NCBI GenBank assembly: GCA_030867875.1
Contig: JAOWCC010000577.1
Location: 151,086,344 to 151,150,343, forward strand
Reading direction: 5' to 3'
Origin: Actinernus sp. WN-2022
Lineage: Eukaryota; Cnidaria; Anthozoa; Actiniaria; Actinernidae
Length of the DNA stretch: 64,000 nucleotides
This document shows positions 47,801 through 55,638 of the stretch, in pieces (positions within the stretch are counted from its first letter, which is position 1; each line of letters starts with the position of its first letter). The notes beneath the pieces were generated by a model that worked only from the letters and a program-made list of their open reading frames with translations, did no database searches and had not been told where the DNA came from. Made by a program: the position numbers and the translations under genes.

Positions 47801-50035
47801 GGAAGAGAAGTCACTGTACCATCAAATTCATGAGCGCTGACGACACCCTTCATTGGCGGATCATTGTGTTTCTCGTATTTATGACTTCGAGTATTTCGTG
47901 CCTTCCTTCGGGACTGACTCTTTAGTTTTTTGTACTTATATAGAGTCGACACTTTCTTAGAATAATATACCGTCGAAAAGCTGACGTCAAGTTTTGTCCT
48001 GGTCATGAAGAAAATACCTATCCTTTCAATTTCAGGTTGCCAGCAGCACAAACTGTCAGCGATACTGGCCCGACGTTGTTGGGCAAGGGATCGACTATGG
48101 ACACATTCGGGTAGTCACTGAAGATGTGCGAGACCTTTCTCCGTACAAAACACGACGCCTCAAGCTACGCCACCTCCCCTCCAAACAGGACCGTACATTG
48201 TACCACATGCAGTTCACTGATTGGCCCGATCACAAGGTCCCGGATGATCCGACAAATTTCTTAGGTGAGAAGTGATGACACGTCCAGTTAGCTTCCCCGA
48301 CCCCAACTCCTCTTTTTCTTCCTCTCCCTCGTTTCCAATCCCTATCTCCTTTACCGCGCACCAAAGTCAAACTTGGCCGAAAAAAAAGCAGGTTAAGTTT
48401 ATCACAGAGTTTGACATCCGTAATTACTAGTAGGATCATTTGTGCGAGCGGGAAGCCATCGAGGCAGCCAAAAGTAAAGCACCATTAAATAATTTTAAAT
48501 CTTTCTATTACTTTACCGAGTAATTCTACAACCTAATATAAAAATGTCTTCAACAGAGTTTCTAGACCAAGTGGAATCCCTGCGGCAGCTAACCAATAGC
48601 AACATTTCACACGGGCAGGAGAGACCCCCTGTAGTAGTTCACTGTACAGCTGGTGTAGGTCGTACCGGAGTCATTATCCTAACAGATCTCATGATTGCTT
48701 GCATACAAAACAACCAGGTAGGACGATAGTGACTAGGCGGCACTCAGCCTAGTCCCTAGGCCTTCTGGCTGGTATTTTGTCTGAGTGGGTTAATGATCCC
48801 TGTGGTTTGTAATGGCTTGTGACGTCACTGCTCACTGTTACCAGAAGTTGGTTGACAGTTGGTGACGTCACGAGCCATTACAAACCACAGGGATCCCATT
48901 AACCAACTCAGACAAAATACCAGCCAGAAGGCCTAGGAACTAGGCTGCTCCGCTGGCCGAAAGAACTCTGGTTTCAAACACAAATTACCGAGGGCTTAAA
49001 CTTTTTTAGTAAATAATTGTATAACTTAGTAAACTCACAGTGAATTACAAATTAAGAAAACTTCAACCTGTTAAAGTCGTAGGCTTATCTTTTAAGTAGT
49101 TTTCTTATTTTTCGCGAAACATTTCACGTAAATACGCGTACGTACTTAAAATTAGAAACAGGGGTGATTGTCTCTATTTTCTTTTATTTTCGGCGGGAAA
49201 CTGGGCGGACGCGCGCGCGCTGGCATCTAAGGCGCATGCGCGTGACGTTTTGCCGCGGTGTGGCGGCACTAATTTATGTTTCCCTGGCCTTAGTTGTTCG
49301 AAGCTCGATTAGCGTTATTCCTGGATTAAAATTGATCCGAGGCTTTTGGTTCTCTTTCTAAACGTATGATAAAACTTTTGCCACACAGCCATGCATTCTT
49401 TGTAATTTCTGCAGTTTTGAAAAGCCGTTTTCTCAAAAACTTCAATACATTGAAGTCAAATGTTCGTGTTTATCGGGAAGGGGATTTGCGCATATTTTAA
49501 CGTGTTTACTGTGAAAAAAAGACGAGTGCAAACAGCAAACAGACGAATTAAATCTAAATCTGTTTATTGATCAACTAATTTTCCCCCAGCTCGCTCATCC
49601 CTTACATCCTGGTAATCATGCAAGGAATGTGATGTCAATAGCTTTATCTTTTTAGAGGGAACACCAAGAGTATTGACATATATGTACGAGTAGTTTTTGG
49701 AAATGGTAAATACATTATTGAATTTCACGTTAAGATTTCAATATGAGGTCCGGAGTAAATTAAAATTATTCTATTTCCGAGAGAATTTATACCGGAGCCT
49801 GATATTGAAACCTTTGAACGGGAAAAGTGAAGGATACACACGTAGCGCGTCACGTCCTCCACTACTCCTGACTGTTTATTTATTTTTTCTCTGCAATTTT
49901 TCTCAGCGCATTAACATTCACCGAACACTCATTCACCTCCGTCGTCAAAGAATGCTACTGGTGGCCAACTTCGGCCAGTATCGGTTCATCTACACAACCG
50001 TCGTGCACTACATCAAGAACAGCAGACTTATCTAA
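14811..50035 (+). CDS. FERM-domain protein tyrosine phosphatase, PTPN14/PTPN21 type, 21 exons
   Basis: Exons: 14811-14978, 21602-21780, 22013-22110, 25079-25146, 26281-26322, 26495-26520, 30929-31016, 33360-33448, 35945-36032, 36942-37045, 38057-38123, 38414-38474, 39327-39864, 41615-41789, 44079-44153, 45487-45561, 45668-45739, 46858-46986, 48036-48264, 48557-48717, 49907-50035. All have AG/GT borders and consistent phases, giving 886 residues. FERM domain is about 1-316 (MPFG start; [33 protein letters not shown]). A Ser/Asp-rich linker spans about 317-600. The PTP domain is about 610-886: [28 protein letters not shown] (D779), [10 protein letters not shown] (C820, R826), C-terminal NSRLI. 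It should dephosphorylate tyrosines at the membrane-cortex junction. The linker is shorter than in vertebrate relatives, and Q-loop residue 864 is Ala instead of Gln. Exon 11 is the least certain. Confidence 0.9.
16410..16655. repeat. Dispersed repeat ending in the CGAACAACTGGGCC motif
   Basis: Begins near TTTGAAGCAAGGGTAACTTT and ends ATCGAACAACTGGGCC. Related ends occur at 33025-33130, 46150-46190, 49285-49370 and, as a compact pair of ends, 50226-50344. This indicates a MITE family with GGCCC(A/G)GTTGTTCGAAG-like termini. Confidence 0.6.
18447..18651. mobile_element. Tc1/mariner-like MITE with TA target duplication
   Basis: Perfect 26-bp terminal inverted repeats start CAGTACCGTGCAAAAAG (18447-18472 and 18626-18651). 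TA lies on both sides (18445-18446, 18652-18653). CAGT-starting ends plus TA duplication are typical of Tc1/mariner. The interior is made of GATATATCC/GGGGATATATCC repeats and is non-coding. Confidence 0.85.
18776..19140. repeat. Dispersed intronic repeat, copy 1 of 3
   Basis: Shares ordered blocks with 38495-38680 and 45755-46250: GTCAATC(G/A)A(A/T)TTGAAC, ACTACAAAATAACACC, GATGGCAAAGATTAAAGT, CTCAAAATTGTCTC, TTTCTCCAGTAT and CATGAGAAAG. The three copies are diverged and partly deleted. No coding content. Confidence 0.65.
20143..20280. repeat. Inverted repeat with GAGT microsatellite arms
   Basis: ACTAAATAAGTGAGTGAGTG at 20143 onward is complementary to CACTCACTCACTTATTTAGT ending at 20280. 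Arms include (GAGT)n, so slippage has probably altered their length. Confidence 0.75.
21044..21116. repeat. Hairpin with 27-bp stem in intron 1
   Basis: The arm 21044-21070 (GTGTCCGATCTTTATCC...) matches the complement of 21090-21116 with one mismatch across a 19-nt loop. Non-coding. Confidence 0.8.
23608..24301 (+). pseudogene. 5'-truncated non-LTR retrotransposon fragment (RT C-terminal part)
   Basis: The frame encodes the region downstream of the RT active site: [44 protein letters not shown] and [14 protein letters not shown], typical of jockey/CR1-like elements. The frame breaks at 24081 and resumes at 24119 ([16 protein letters not shown]). The 3' flank runs to an ATT repeat at about 24595-24630. 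A roughly 50-bp piece (24166-24215) is repeated at 24355-24406. A 14-bp unit ATGCTTGAACCCT is repeated three times at the 5' edge (about 23579). Dead copy in intron 3. Confidence 0.85.
25280..25795. mobile_element. pogo/Tigger-like MITE with TA target duplication (516 bp)
   Basis: Ends CAGTAGAATGTAACCCCACT and its near complement AGTGGGGTTCTACTG, each flanked by TA (25278-25279, 25796-25797). CAGTAGAACC-type ends with TA are typical of pogo/Tigger. Inside, CTATCTTGAAC-like words recur. No transposase is encoded. It lies in intron 4, 133 bp after exon 4. Confidence 0.8.
26964..27266. mobile_element. MITE flanked by TTAA (303 bp)
   Basis: Terminal repeats AGGGGCTGTGTCATGGTA and TACCATGACATAGCCCCT differ at one position. 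TTAA lies on both sides (26960-26963, 27267-27270), the target used by piggyBac-like elements. The interior has no transposase. Located in intron 6. Confidence 0.75.
28150..30295 (+). pseudogene. Jockey/CR1-like non-LTR retrotransposon, frameshifted and interrupted
   Basis: The linker before the RT domain is visible ([30 protein letters not shown]). RT motifs follow: [48 protein letters not shown], then after a 1-base loss near 28960 [17 protein letters not shown] and FADDTSI (catalytic DD), [17 protein letters not shown] and the thumb region to 29776. Several further frame breaks lie at about 28390-28560. The frame is then split by a MITE (29778-30190) and resumes at 30191 ([17 protein letters not shown]) to a stop near 30295. 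No endonuclease domain is visible. Located in intron 6 of the phosphatase gene, same strand. Confidence 0.88.
29778..30190. mobile_element. MITE inserted into the retrotransposon (413 bp)
   Basis: Terminal inverted repeats of about 36 bp start GCCGGTAACAAAA and share GAGCAGGGGACTGG; two to three mismatches. CAAT flanks both sides (29774-29777 and 30191-30194). Removing the element restores continuity of the RT reading frame. Interior non-coding. Confidence 0.85.
30738..30852. repeat. Inverted repeat, 39-bp arms
   Basis: GCTATACTTGATTTATAGGC and CACTGAGTGATATTTTGA at the left are mirrored as TCAAAATATCACTCAGTG and CCTATAAATCCTGTATAG at the right. It lies 77 bp before exon 7. Confidence 0.75.
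31101..31218. repeat. Foldback/MITE-like element (118 bp)
   Basis: CACTTTCCATTTACACAAAC plus TGACTGGTCTGAT is mirrored as ATCAGACCAGTCAGTTCATG plus TAAATGGCAAGTG. Core non-coding. In intron 7. Confidence 0.75.
31219..33359. other. Remainder of intron 7; no gene seen
   Basis: Includes a run of 14 C at about 32278-32292, a moderately GC-richer stretch at 31640-32280 and, at 33025-33130, a copy of the CCCAGTTGTTC-ended repeat with TTATCCACTGGATAA palindromes. No coding content beyond exon borders. Confidence 0.5.
33800..34190. repeat. Composite inverted/direct repeat
   Basis: TTAGACCCGCAGCCCA at 33828 onward is mirrored as TGAGGGCGAGAGGTCTAA near 33921, with CGAGT...ACTCG inner arms. AAGGGCCATCTATT occurs at 33808 and 34144, and a 25-bp unit TCAATAGTCGACT(G/A)CGTGG at about 34120 and 34165. 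Probably a degraded transposon. Confidence 0.5.
34224..34296 (+). repeat. tRNA-derived sequence (SINE head or tRNA pseudogene)
   Basis: Contains an A box TAGCTCAGTTGGTAGAGC and a B box GGTTCGAACCC at normal tRNA spacing. The acceptor ends do not pair and the anticodon arm is poor, so it is not a functional tRNA. Followed by a tail without clear poly-A. Confidence 0.6.
35493..35905. mobile_element. Foldback element with perfect 24-bp terminal repeats (413 bp)
   Basis: TTAGCTTGTACATTTG... at 35493-35516 is exactly complementary to 35882-35905. Ends 39 bp before exon 9, so it occupies most of the region just upstream of the acceptor. No coding capacity recognised. Confidence 0.8.
38495..38680. 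repeat. Dispersed intronic repeat, copy 2 of 3
   Basis: Shortened copy of the family at 18776-19140, with GTCAATCGAATTGAACC, CCTGAGATAGAAG, CATCAAAATTGTCTCC and CATGAGAAAG blocks in the same order. It starts 20 bp after exon 12. Confidence 0.6.
40423..40540. repeat. Inverted repeat (118 bp)
   Basis: GGAGCCGTTTTAGAAGCG and TTTCTAAATAGAGTTAGAC are mirrored by GTCTCACTCTGTTTAGAAA and CGCTTCTAAAACAAGCTCC. In intron 13. Confidence 0.7.
41915..42297. mobile_element. MITE with 8-bp target duplication, hAT-like (383 bp)
   Basis: Ends are G/C-rich (CCCGGGGG... and ...CCCCCGGG) followed by ACTCCCCATAAAAATAGACG and GGGGGTGCTCGAC arms. CCATATAC is duplicated directly at 41907-41914 and 42298-42305, an 8-bp target duplication as made by hAT and some other superfamilies. 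The interior repeats CTATCTTTTAGGGGT several times. In intron 14. Confidence 0.85.
42564..42653. repeat. Perfect 37-bp stem hairpin
   Basis: TTATAAATGCAAGGGATG... at 42564-42600 is exactly complementary to 42617-42653 across a 16-nt loop. Such a long perfect hairpin implies recent origin or gene conversion. In intron 14. Confidence 0.85.
42978..43616. mobile_element. Foldback element carrying a tRNA-like sequence
   Basis: Left arm blocks CGTACGACTTCCTTATAAGG, ACGTGTAGAGGTC, GAGGGAGGTCACTGATGCAT and CAGGAGAC are mirrored at 43547-43616. Between them, at 43123-43195, a tRNA-like segment has TAGCGTAGTGGTTACCACAC and GGGATTCGGACCTC, resembling A and B boxes. Functional tRNA unlikely. Confidence 0.7.
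43620..44065. repeat. Composite element with three copies of one end
   Basis: AACTC(G/A)CTGTTTC followed by GGCCAGTCATTAA(A/G)TGTAT occurs directly at 43622 and 44026 and inverted at about 43918-43962. Ends 13 bp before exon 15. Confidence 0.65.
44993..45275. mobile_element. MITE, copy 1 (283 bp)
   Basis: Terminal repeats TAATAGCGTGGAATGGTTAG and CTAACCATTCCACTCTATTA. The internal sequence (GGCGCTGCGATTTAGGTTGG, GATCATAGTTCATTAG, TTGGCTGATTGATTAACAT, GTGCACGGT) is shared with 56146-56424. In intron 15. Confidence 0.8.
45755..46250. repeat. Dispersed intronic repeat, copy 3 of 3, with nested MITE end
   Basis: Begins GTCAATCGATTTGAACTTTG and continues with the blocks of the 18776 family. It is interrupted between about 45920 and 46190 by sequence ending CTTCGAACAACTGGGCCC, the end motif of the 16410/50226 family. 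The final CATGAGAAAG block follows. Confidence 0.6.
46415..46673. mobile_element. MITE (259 bp)
   Basis: Ends TTAGAGCGGTTCTCAATTGA and TCAATTGAAATCCGCTCTA. AAAACCAAACGCAAA near the left recurs inverted as TTTGCGTTTGGTTTTA in the middle. In intron 17. Confidence 0.75.
47153..47670. mobile_element. Inverted-repeat element built from CGAAAGTAACGAC repeats
   Basis: Outer ends TACCGTAAAGTTCCCAAAGT and ACTTTCGGAACTTTACGG are complementary. At least eight copies of CGAAAGTAACGA(C) cluster at 47170-47290 and 47562-47650. No coding content. In intron 18. Confidence 0.75.
48746..48947. mobile_element. Foldback element with about 80-bp arms
   Basis: Left arm 48746-48828 (CAGCCTAGTCCCTAGGCC..., ending TGACGTCAC) and right arm 48862-48947 are about 93-95% complementary, leaving a short loop. 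It starts about 30 bp after the donor of exon 20, the exon with the catalytic cysteine. Confidence 0.85.
48957..49270. repeat. Dispersed repeat, inverted relative to a copy at about 60760-61140
   Basis: GGCCGAAAGAACTC, ACCGAGGGCTTAAACTTTTT, AAGAAAACTTCAACCTGTT and TTTTGCCGCGGTGTGG occur here and, in reverse complement and same order, at 60760-61140. GC-rich CGCGCGC lies between 49209 and 49220. Confidence 0.7.
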
Positions 50036-50225
50036 TGTACACACATGCGTACTGCAGCGACAACATACTGAACGTGTCCACCAATCCCTAGGAAGGCACT
50101 TGTACAAGAGGTCTGAATCATGGAGTGGTTGGTGTGACAGTGTGTTTGGGCAGATTTTCGTTTTTTTTTGGGGGGTGGGGATGTGGGGATGGGGTTGTTT
50201 GGAATTATTTTTTGTTCTGACAACA

Positions 50226-50344
50226 GGGCCCGGTCGTTCGAAGCAAGGATAAGCGGTACCCCGAGGATAAACTGTACAGATTACAATTACAGATTTAGCG
50301 CTATCCTAGGGATAAAGTTACCCTAGCTTCGAACAACCGGGTCC
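50226..50344. mobile_element. Compact MITE with GGCCCGGTCGTTCGAAGC ends (119 bp)
   Basis: Left GGGCCCGGTCGTTCGAAGC and right GCTTCGAACAACCGGGTCC are near complements. Core has GGATAA/TTATCC words. Short relative of sequences at 16410, 33025, 46190 and 49285. Confidence 0.75.
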
Positions 50345-50652
50345 AGAAGGGTTTCGTTTTCTTTGCCCTATACTACTGTTTACTGCTATCAAAGTGAGAA
50401 ATGATCCCATGTCAGTTTGCCTCTGACGTAAGCACCTTGCAGAGGATCGTGGGAGATCGGCGAGAAAAACTTATCCATCAGTGATTACGTCCGATCGCTA
50501 TTTTCTTTAGTTACCTTTATACATTAAAATTAACATGAATGTAGTCATTTATTAAAAGTCTGCAATTTTTTTAACGATTCACGATTCTATTGATCTCTGG
50601 GCCATACACACACGTTTTTTTAATTATCTGAGGAACTTCCCTCTACTGAGTG

Positions 50653-51059
50653 CACGCCGGGCACAAAAACCCTAAAAACGGCGGGATTCATTCAACTTCA
50701 ATTTTTATTCAATTTGAATTTTGAAATTACCGCCATTTTGTGCTATTTTAGTAACAAAATGGCGGTAAATTCAAAAAATTAAAAACTCTTCTTTTGATGC
50801 AGTTAAGATATTCAGTTATCTCTCCAGTTTTGAAATCCTCTCGACATGTTCTTTCAGAAGCAGTCATCAAATATCAATTGGGTGCCAACTTCGTGACGTC
50901 ATTTTCCCGCCAAAAGCCATTAAAATTGAAAAACAAAAAACATTACAAGTTTGTTTATATAAGGAGAGCTTTTATGTTGTAAAGTTTGACGTTGATTGAA
51001 TAAAACCTGAAAAAGTTACATGAATCCTGCCGTTTATAGGGTCTTTTGTGCCCGGCGTG
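50653..51059. mobile_element. Foldback/MITE element (407 bp)
   Basis: Left CACGCCGGGCACAAAA then AACGGCGGGATTCA; right TGAATCCTGCCGTTTATAGG then TTTTGTGCCCGGCGTG. Inner palindromes ACCGCCATTTTGT/ACAAAATGGCGGTA. AATAAA at about 50999 lies inside. Confidence 0.75.
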
Positions 51060-51224
51060 TACGACTTCTCATATAAAAGTATTATAATAAATAACGTTTC
51101 CATAATATATGTTTATATTATTTCAATGCTAATATAAAATGTAGAGACTTTTTATAGTTCACCTTCGAGACGAAGGGGCTCAAGTTTTGCTAAATAACAG
51201 ATGAACGCTTTTCCGCTAGAATTC

Positions 51225-51317
51225 GGGGAGGGGGTCCGGGGTGGTGGGAGAGAGGTCCTGGGGTGGGGGAAGAGGGATCTCGGGTTGGGGGTAGGGTGGG
51301 GGTAGGGTGGGGGTGTA
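51225..51317 (+). repeat. G-rich tract with G-quadruplex potential
   Basis: About 90 bp with many runs of three to six G (GGGGAGGGGGTCCGGGG, GGGTAGGGTGGGGGTAGGG). Tandem GGGGGTAGGGT units lie at 51287-51317. Spacing fits intramolecular G-quadruplex formation on the plus strand. Confidence 0.7.
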
Positions 51318-51330
51318 AGGACGGTACGTA

Positions 51331-51614
51331 GTTAACGCAGGAGCCCATTACCAGGAGCGTCCATCTTCCCCATTGGTTCTGTTCCCAGCACAGGAGTAGA
51401 TGTGGATATATTTAGAATTGCATTTCGCGCGAAATAAACAAAGGCCATGATGTCTTAGCCAATCAGATAGCTATACGTCACTTCTCATTATTATTCATTA
51501 TCATTCTCACTTTCAACGCGGGAATTCGAATTCTAAATATAGCCACATCGACCCCTGTGCTGGTGGCCCAGCCCATGACAAAGGAACGCTCCTGATAATG
51601 GGCTCCTGGTTAAC
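51331..51614. mobile_element. MITE with GTTAAC ends (284 bp)
   Basis: GTTAACGCAGGAGCCCATTA with CCAGGAGCGTCC on the left is mirrored by GGAACGCTCCTGATAATGGG and CTCCTGGTTAAC on the right. Inner arms ATTTAGAATT/GAATTCTAAATAT. Confidence 0.8.
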
Positions 51615-52002
51615 GATGGTGTAAAAGTTTTCATAATGCCCTTCGTCACGCATGCTCGATCAGCGATAGCATGTGCTAAGTTGGCGAATCTTTACTTATG
51701 CATTCAAGGCTTTGAGGTAACCATAAGATGTTTAGTAGAAGCAAACTGGATTTTGTTTACATGTTTTGCCTTATTAGCATTAATTAGCAACAATTAGCAT
51801 TAATTATACTCTAAAAAAAAAAAATCTGTAAATCGATTTAGAGACCGTCTTATTTAGTAACTGTGGCAACCGAAGTGTGAAAGAAGTGGTGAATATAAAG
51901 TGAGAAATCTGTTTTAAAAAGCTGTGATTACAAAACTACTTCTTAGCATAAGAATGCCACTTTAGGCTAATCAGGTGTCTTTCTTAAAATAACCAGGCTG
52001 TG

Positions 52003-53068
52003 TCTAGGCTCGGTTTCCAGCCGTGGGGGTTTCGGTGAGCCCGCGATCCTCTCCCCACTCACGGCTGGGCGCGCGAGCTGAGGCATTGTCGGTTTTTAGC
52101 CAATCAAAACCTTGCCACTCAAATCCTGTCGCTGAATGTCTTTGCATAATTTATATTGTATACTTTTCAAAGCCGGGCCAGAAGCTTTGGATTGCTGTTC
52201 CAAAATGCGTTTAAATTTGCTTTGGAAAAGTTTGCTTCCGAATAATTCAAGGATTCACACAAGGAAGCAATAAGAGAGTTAGTTTTGGATGGTGAAGACA
52301 CGTCAGTACGCACCGGGTTTGGAAAGTCACTTGGGAAACCGTCGCTTGTTGTACCGAGCTCGAAGGTCGCGAAACCCGAAAATGTTCAGTCATTTCTTTG
52401 CCTATGCAAGACCAAGTAGCCATTTTTACTTCAAAGAAAATAAGTGCTGCCTTTATTGGATAAGAAAAGACGGACGACTCCATATTAAAAGAGTTATAAG
52501 AGAGGAAATCGCGTCTGACTGAGGCCACGTTTACTCTGCGATCACAGTTCACTTGAAAATCGTTGCATCAAACGAGTTTTACAATTCTTTAAGTCCTATG
52601 TACTAAGTTTGTGCATTTTTTAAGGTATCCAAAACATACTCCGCTACACAAGTACTGAGCGGGAATACTCGACTCTAGCTCAGAATAGTTCCGAGATAAT
52701 ATCTGAACTTTACCCCCGTATTTCGGCTTTTAATTTCTGTCAGCGAGGTGTCTAGAGCGGTACTAATATTACATAGTAACAAATAATGCAGCCTAGTTTC
52801 TCAATAATTTTAAATGGCGTTTGTCCTTGAGAATTCATTTCACACTTGGAGTTTTAGTTTAGAGTTCCAGTGTGTTTTGAAAGTTTAGAGCCTACGCTAC
52901 AGTCGTGCAAGGGTAAACGGCTTTTCTTGTCAAAACACGCAAATTGAATAATATTGAATTTTAATCAGGAGACGTCACGGACACGGTGTGTTGACCGCGC
53001 GCCCAGCCGTTTGTGGGGGGAGGGCTTTGGAGAAACGACACCCCAACGGCTGAAACCGAGCCTAGGCT
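52003..53068. mobile_element. Inverted-repeat element of about 1.07 kb, no recognised transposase
   Basis: Arms of about 70 bp: CTAGGCTCGGTTTCCAGCCG and CACGGCTGGGCGCGCG on the left, CGCGCGCCCAGCCGTTTG and CGGCTGAAACCGAGCCTAG on the right. The interior has a 77-codon open frame at 52289-52522 (plus) with no recognisable motif. Confidence 0.65.
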
Positions 53069-53890
53069 GTGTCTTTCTAATCTAAAAATATATTTCAAAT
53101 AATTATCATTGGAACAGACTCTTGTATGGGGGGCGTACAGGGGATGCCAGCACGGTTCACGAATAATAAACAACGAATCCCGGATCACGAATAGAAAAAA
53201 AAAAATTTTTTTTCCGAATCACGAAACAACGCAAGTAACGTATCATCGAATTTCCGTTTTAAGCGTGAATAAGATCGTAGATAAGCCTCGGGGAGTTTCA
53301 AAATACATAATAGTGACAAGAAAAAACGTCTTTCTAAATCGGGAAAGTATTGTCTTCAGTCGGTCAAAAATCACGTGAAATAGGAAGTAAAATCACGAAT
53401 ATCGCGAAATCCGTTGAGCACGGATCACGAAGAATAATTTTTAAAAATCGCGTCACGGAAAATAAAAACAGCCGGTCGCGAGAAACCCCCTGTAGACTCC
53501 TCGTGTATGGGGAATTCGTTCTCTCTTGCCTCGCCATATAAACCCGTGTAGCATTTGTATGCAGCTTTTAATTTGAGTTTCCAATATTTTCTTGTCGAAC
53601 TTGCCACGATAGCTGATCCTCGACATGCTCTTTCCGGTTCAGATTTTTTATGAAGTGAATTTCTACTTATGCTAATAAAGGAACATTGTAAACATTAACG
53701 TCAGCAAAATCTATCTATTCGTAGAAACGGCATTGTTTTAAATTGATTTAAATTTTGATTTTTAATCTCGTACAAGGTTCTGATATTCTAATACCTCCGT
53801 TTTTGATACCTCTAAGCCTTCCCTTTCTTTTCCGATGCGAAATTGGTCGAAAGAATTGTGAGAACGGCGAAAATATGCGCGCAGTCAACA

Positions 53891-53945
53891 ATGGAGGAGG
53901 ACGAAAGAGAACCTGAGTACGAGATTACAAAGCCTCTGATATCAG
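53891..53945 (+). other. Possible first coding exon of an unidentified gene
   Basis: ATG in a good context (CAACAATGG) opens an acidic 18-codon frame (MEEDEREPEYEITKPLIS) ending at CAG/GTGATC. A second exon-like segment, 55447-55541, has a pyrimidine-rich acceptor (CTTTCTTTTAG) and a strong donor (AAG/GTAAGT); joined in phase it reaches a stop after 14 codons. Could be a short transcript, 5' exons of a non-coding RNA, or chance. Confidence 0.25.
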
Positions 53946-54455
53946 GTGATCACACAAGATTCTACTGAATATAGATTCTATTATATTGAATATCACTACA
54001 AATGACTTGATCATTACTAGTTATTATTAATCACGATTAGTTTAAGTAAACATATTTTATGATGTAAGAACTTCTGACGAAAGCAATTTATATTGTGTGC
54101 TTCATATCCTGGTGAATGTTTTCATACGCTTTGTGATAATATAAAGAGTGATAACCAAACAAGTCTGCTGTGTTTTTTTTTGGTGTGAGGAGGGAGGACC
54201 CAGGGAGGGGGTTATTTAGCATCACAAAAACATTGGTGAGACAAAGGCAAGAAATGAGCCTTTTGCAGTTATGCAGTCACGTGGTTGTGCTGGCTGGCAA
54301 AATAATCTTAATTGCCAACGAGCCAGCCGAGCGAAGACGTGAGGCTGGCGAGGCGGCAGCATTATAGAGCCGTGCGAAAGTACTGTGCAGGCGGAAAAAA
54401 TCTCGAATGATCGAGAGACATGTTAGCCTGTGTACAGCCGTCCGTACACAGGCTG

Positions 54456-55071
54456 AGTTGACAACGCTTGACGTCGGCTAGTTCCCAAAGATCACGGGCT
54501 CAGAACTTATACATTGTATACCTTATTTTGAAACTTGTCTACAAGTGAATCGGCTCTATGGTAAAGTGGTTTAGAGCGCGCGCCTCGAATCCAACGATTA
54601 GGAGTTCGATTCCACACAAGCCAGTAACATTAAAAAAAAAATATGTTTCTCCTTTCTCAGTTTTATTTTATCTTTTCCTCTATTTTAAGCTATTAGAGTC
54701 GCCTTCCACACTAAAACTTTGTTTTGCATTGGCTCTCAAGCTCCAACACGGTCATGACCTCGATTTTTATTTTTATTATTATAGTGCAATGATATAAAAT
54801 CCTGTGAAAGTATCGAACACTACAGTTTTAATAGATTAACGTACTTTGTATGCAATCATAAAAATAAAAAAAAACTTAAAATAGAGGAAAAGATAAAATA
54901 AAACTGAGAAAGGAGAACATTTTTTTTTTATGTTACTGGCTAATCGTTGGATTCGAGGCGCGCGCTCTAAACCACTTTACCATAGAGCCGATTCACTTGA
55001 AGACAAGTTTCAAAATAAGGTATACATGTATAAGTTCTGAGCCCGTGATCTTTGGGAACTATTGTCAACTT
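54456..55071. mobile_element. Large inverted repeat containing a tRNA-like sequence in each arm
   Basis: Arms of about 200 bp, 54456-54690 and 54874-55071, are highly similar and include A/T runs and AAGATCACGGGCTCAGAAC. At 54552-54623 a tRNA-like segment (TGGTAAAGTGGTTTAGAGC; GTTCGATTCC) is present. The right arm lacks about 19 bp covering the B box. The two arms probably came from SINE duplication or a foldback element. Confidence 0.75.
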
Positions 55072-55638
55072 GTTTGAAATTGTAGCCACGCGATTGGCTA
55101 CTCAGTACAATAGGCGGCACGTTAGACCCCGTGGGGAGAGAGTAATGTATCTGGCAATTTATTGACTGTCCCTCTGCCGGAAAGAGGAATTTTGCCACGG
55201 TCATGACCGAATAGCAGCAAACACGTAGTTTCTGACGAAGAATGAGAGGGCTTTTTCAAAGAAATGAGTTCATTTGGAAGAGTTAGGATAATGATTTCTC
55301 AAGTCTGTAAACTTCTGGGGTAAGAAAAACTATCTACCTTTCACCTGACGGAGGAAATTACGCCTATCGGATGGGTTTTCGTGAGAAAAATCGGCCTCAA
55401 GTGCCTCGTGGTTTGAATTTGAGTGTGCAGCCTTTCCTTTCTTTTAGACAGAGAAGAGAGAAAAACCCAAAGTGAGAGAAATGCCCCATAACCGCCATTT
55501 CTAGACCCCAGAGAAACAACAGGACAACAACAAACTCTTAAGGTAAGTTTATTTTCTTTATCTGAGAATTTTGTGAAATAATAGTCACACAGTGCAAATA
55601 CAGAGCTTGGGCTGCCTGTGTTAAAACTGGACTATGTT

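Larger units (their letters stand above)
50036..53890. other. Intergenic region downstream of the phosphatase gene
   Basis: No coding sequence supported. It holds the elements listed at 50226, 50653, 51225, 51331 and 52003. Candidate poly-A signals for the phosphatase transcript are ATTAAA near 50522 and AATAAA near 50999, the latter inside a foldback element. Confidence 0.55.

Noticed and set aside
52289..52522. 77-codon frame inside the 52003-53068 element as a transposase
   Set aside because: Too short, with no DDE/D or zinc-finger motif visible.
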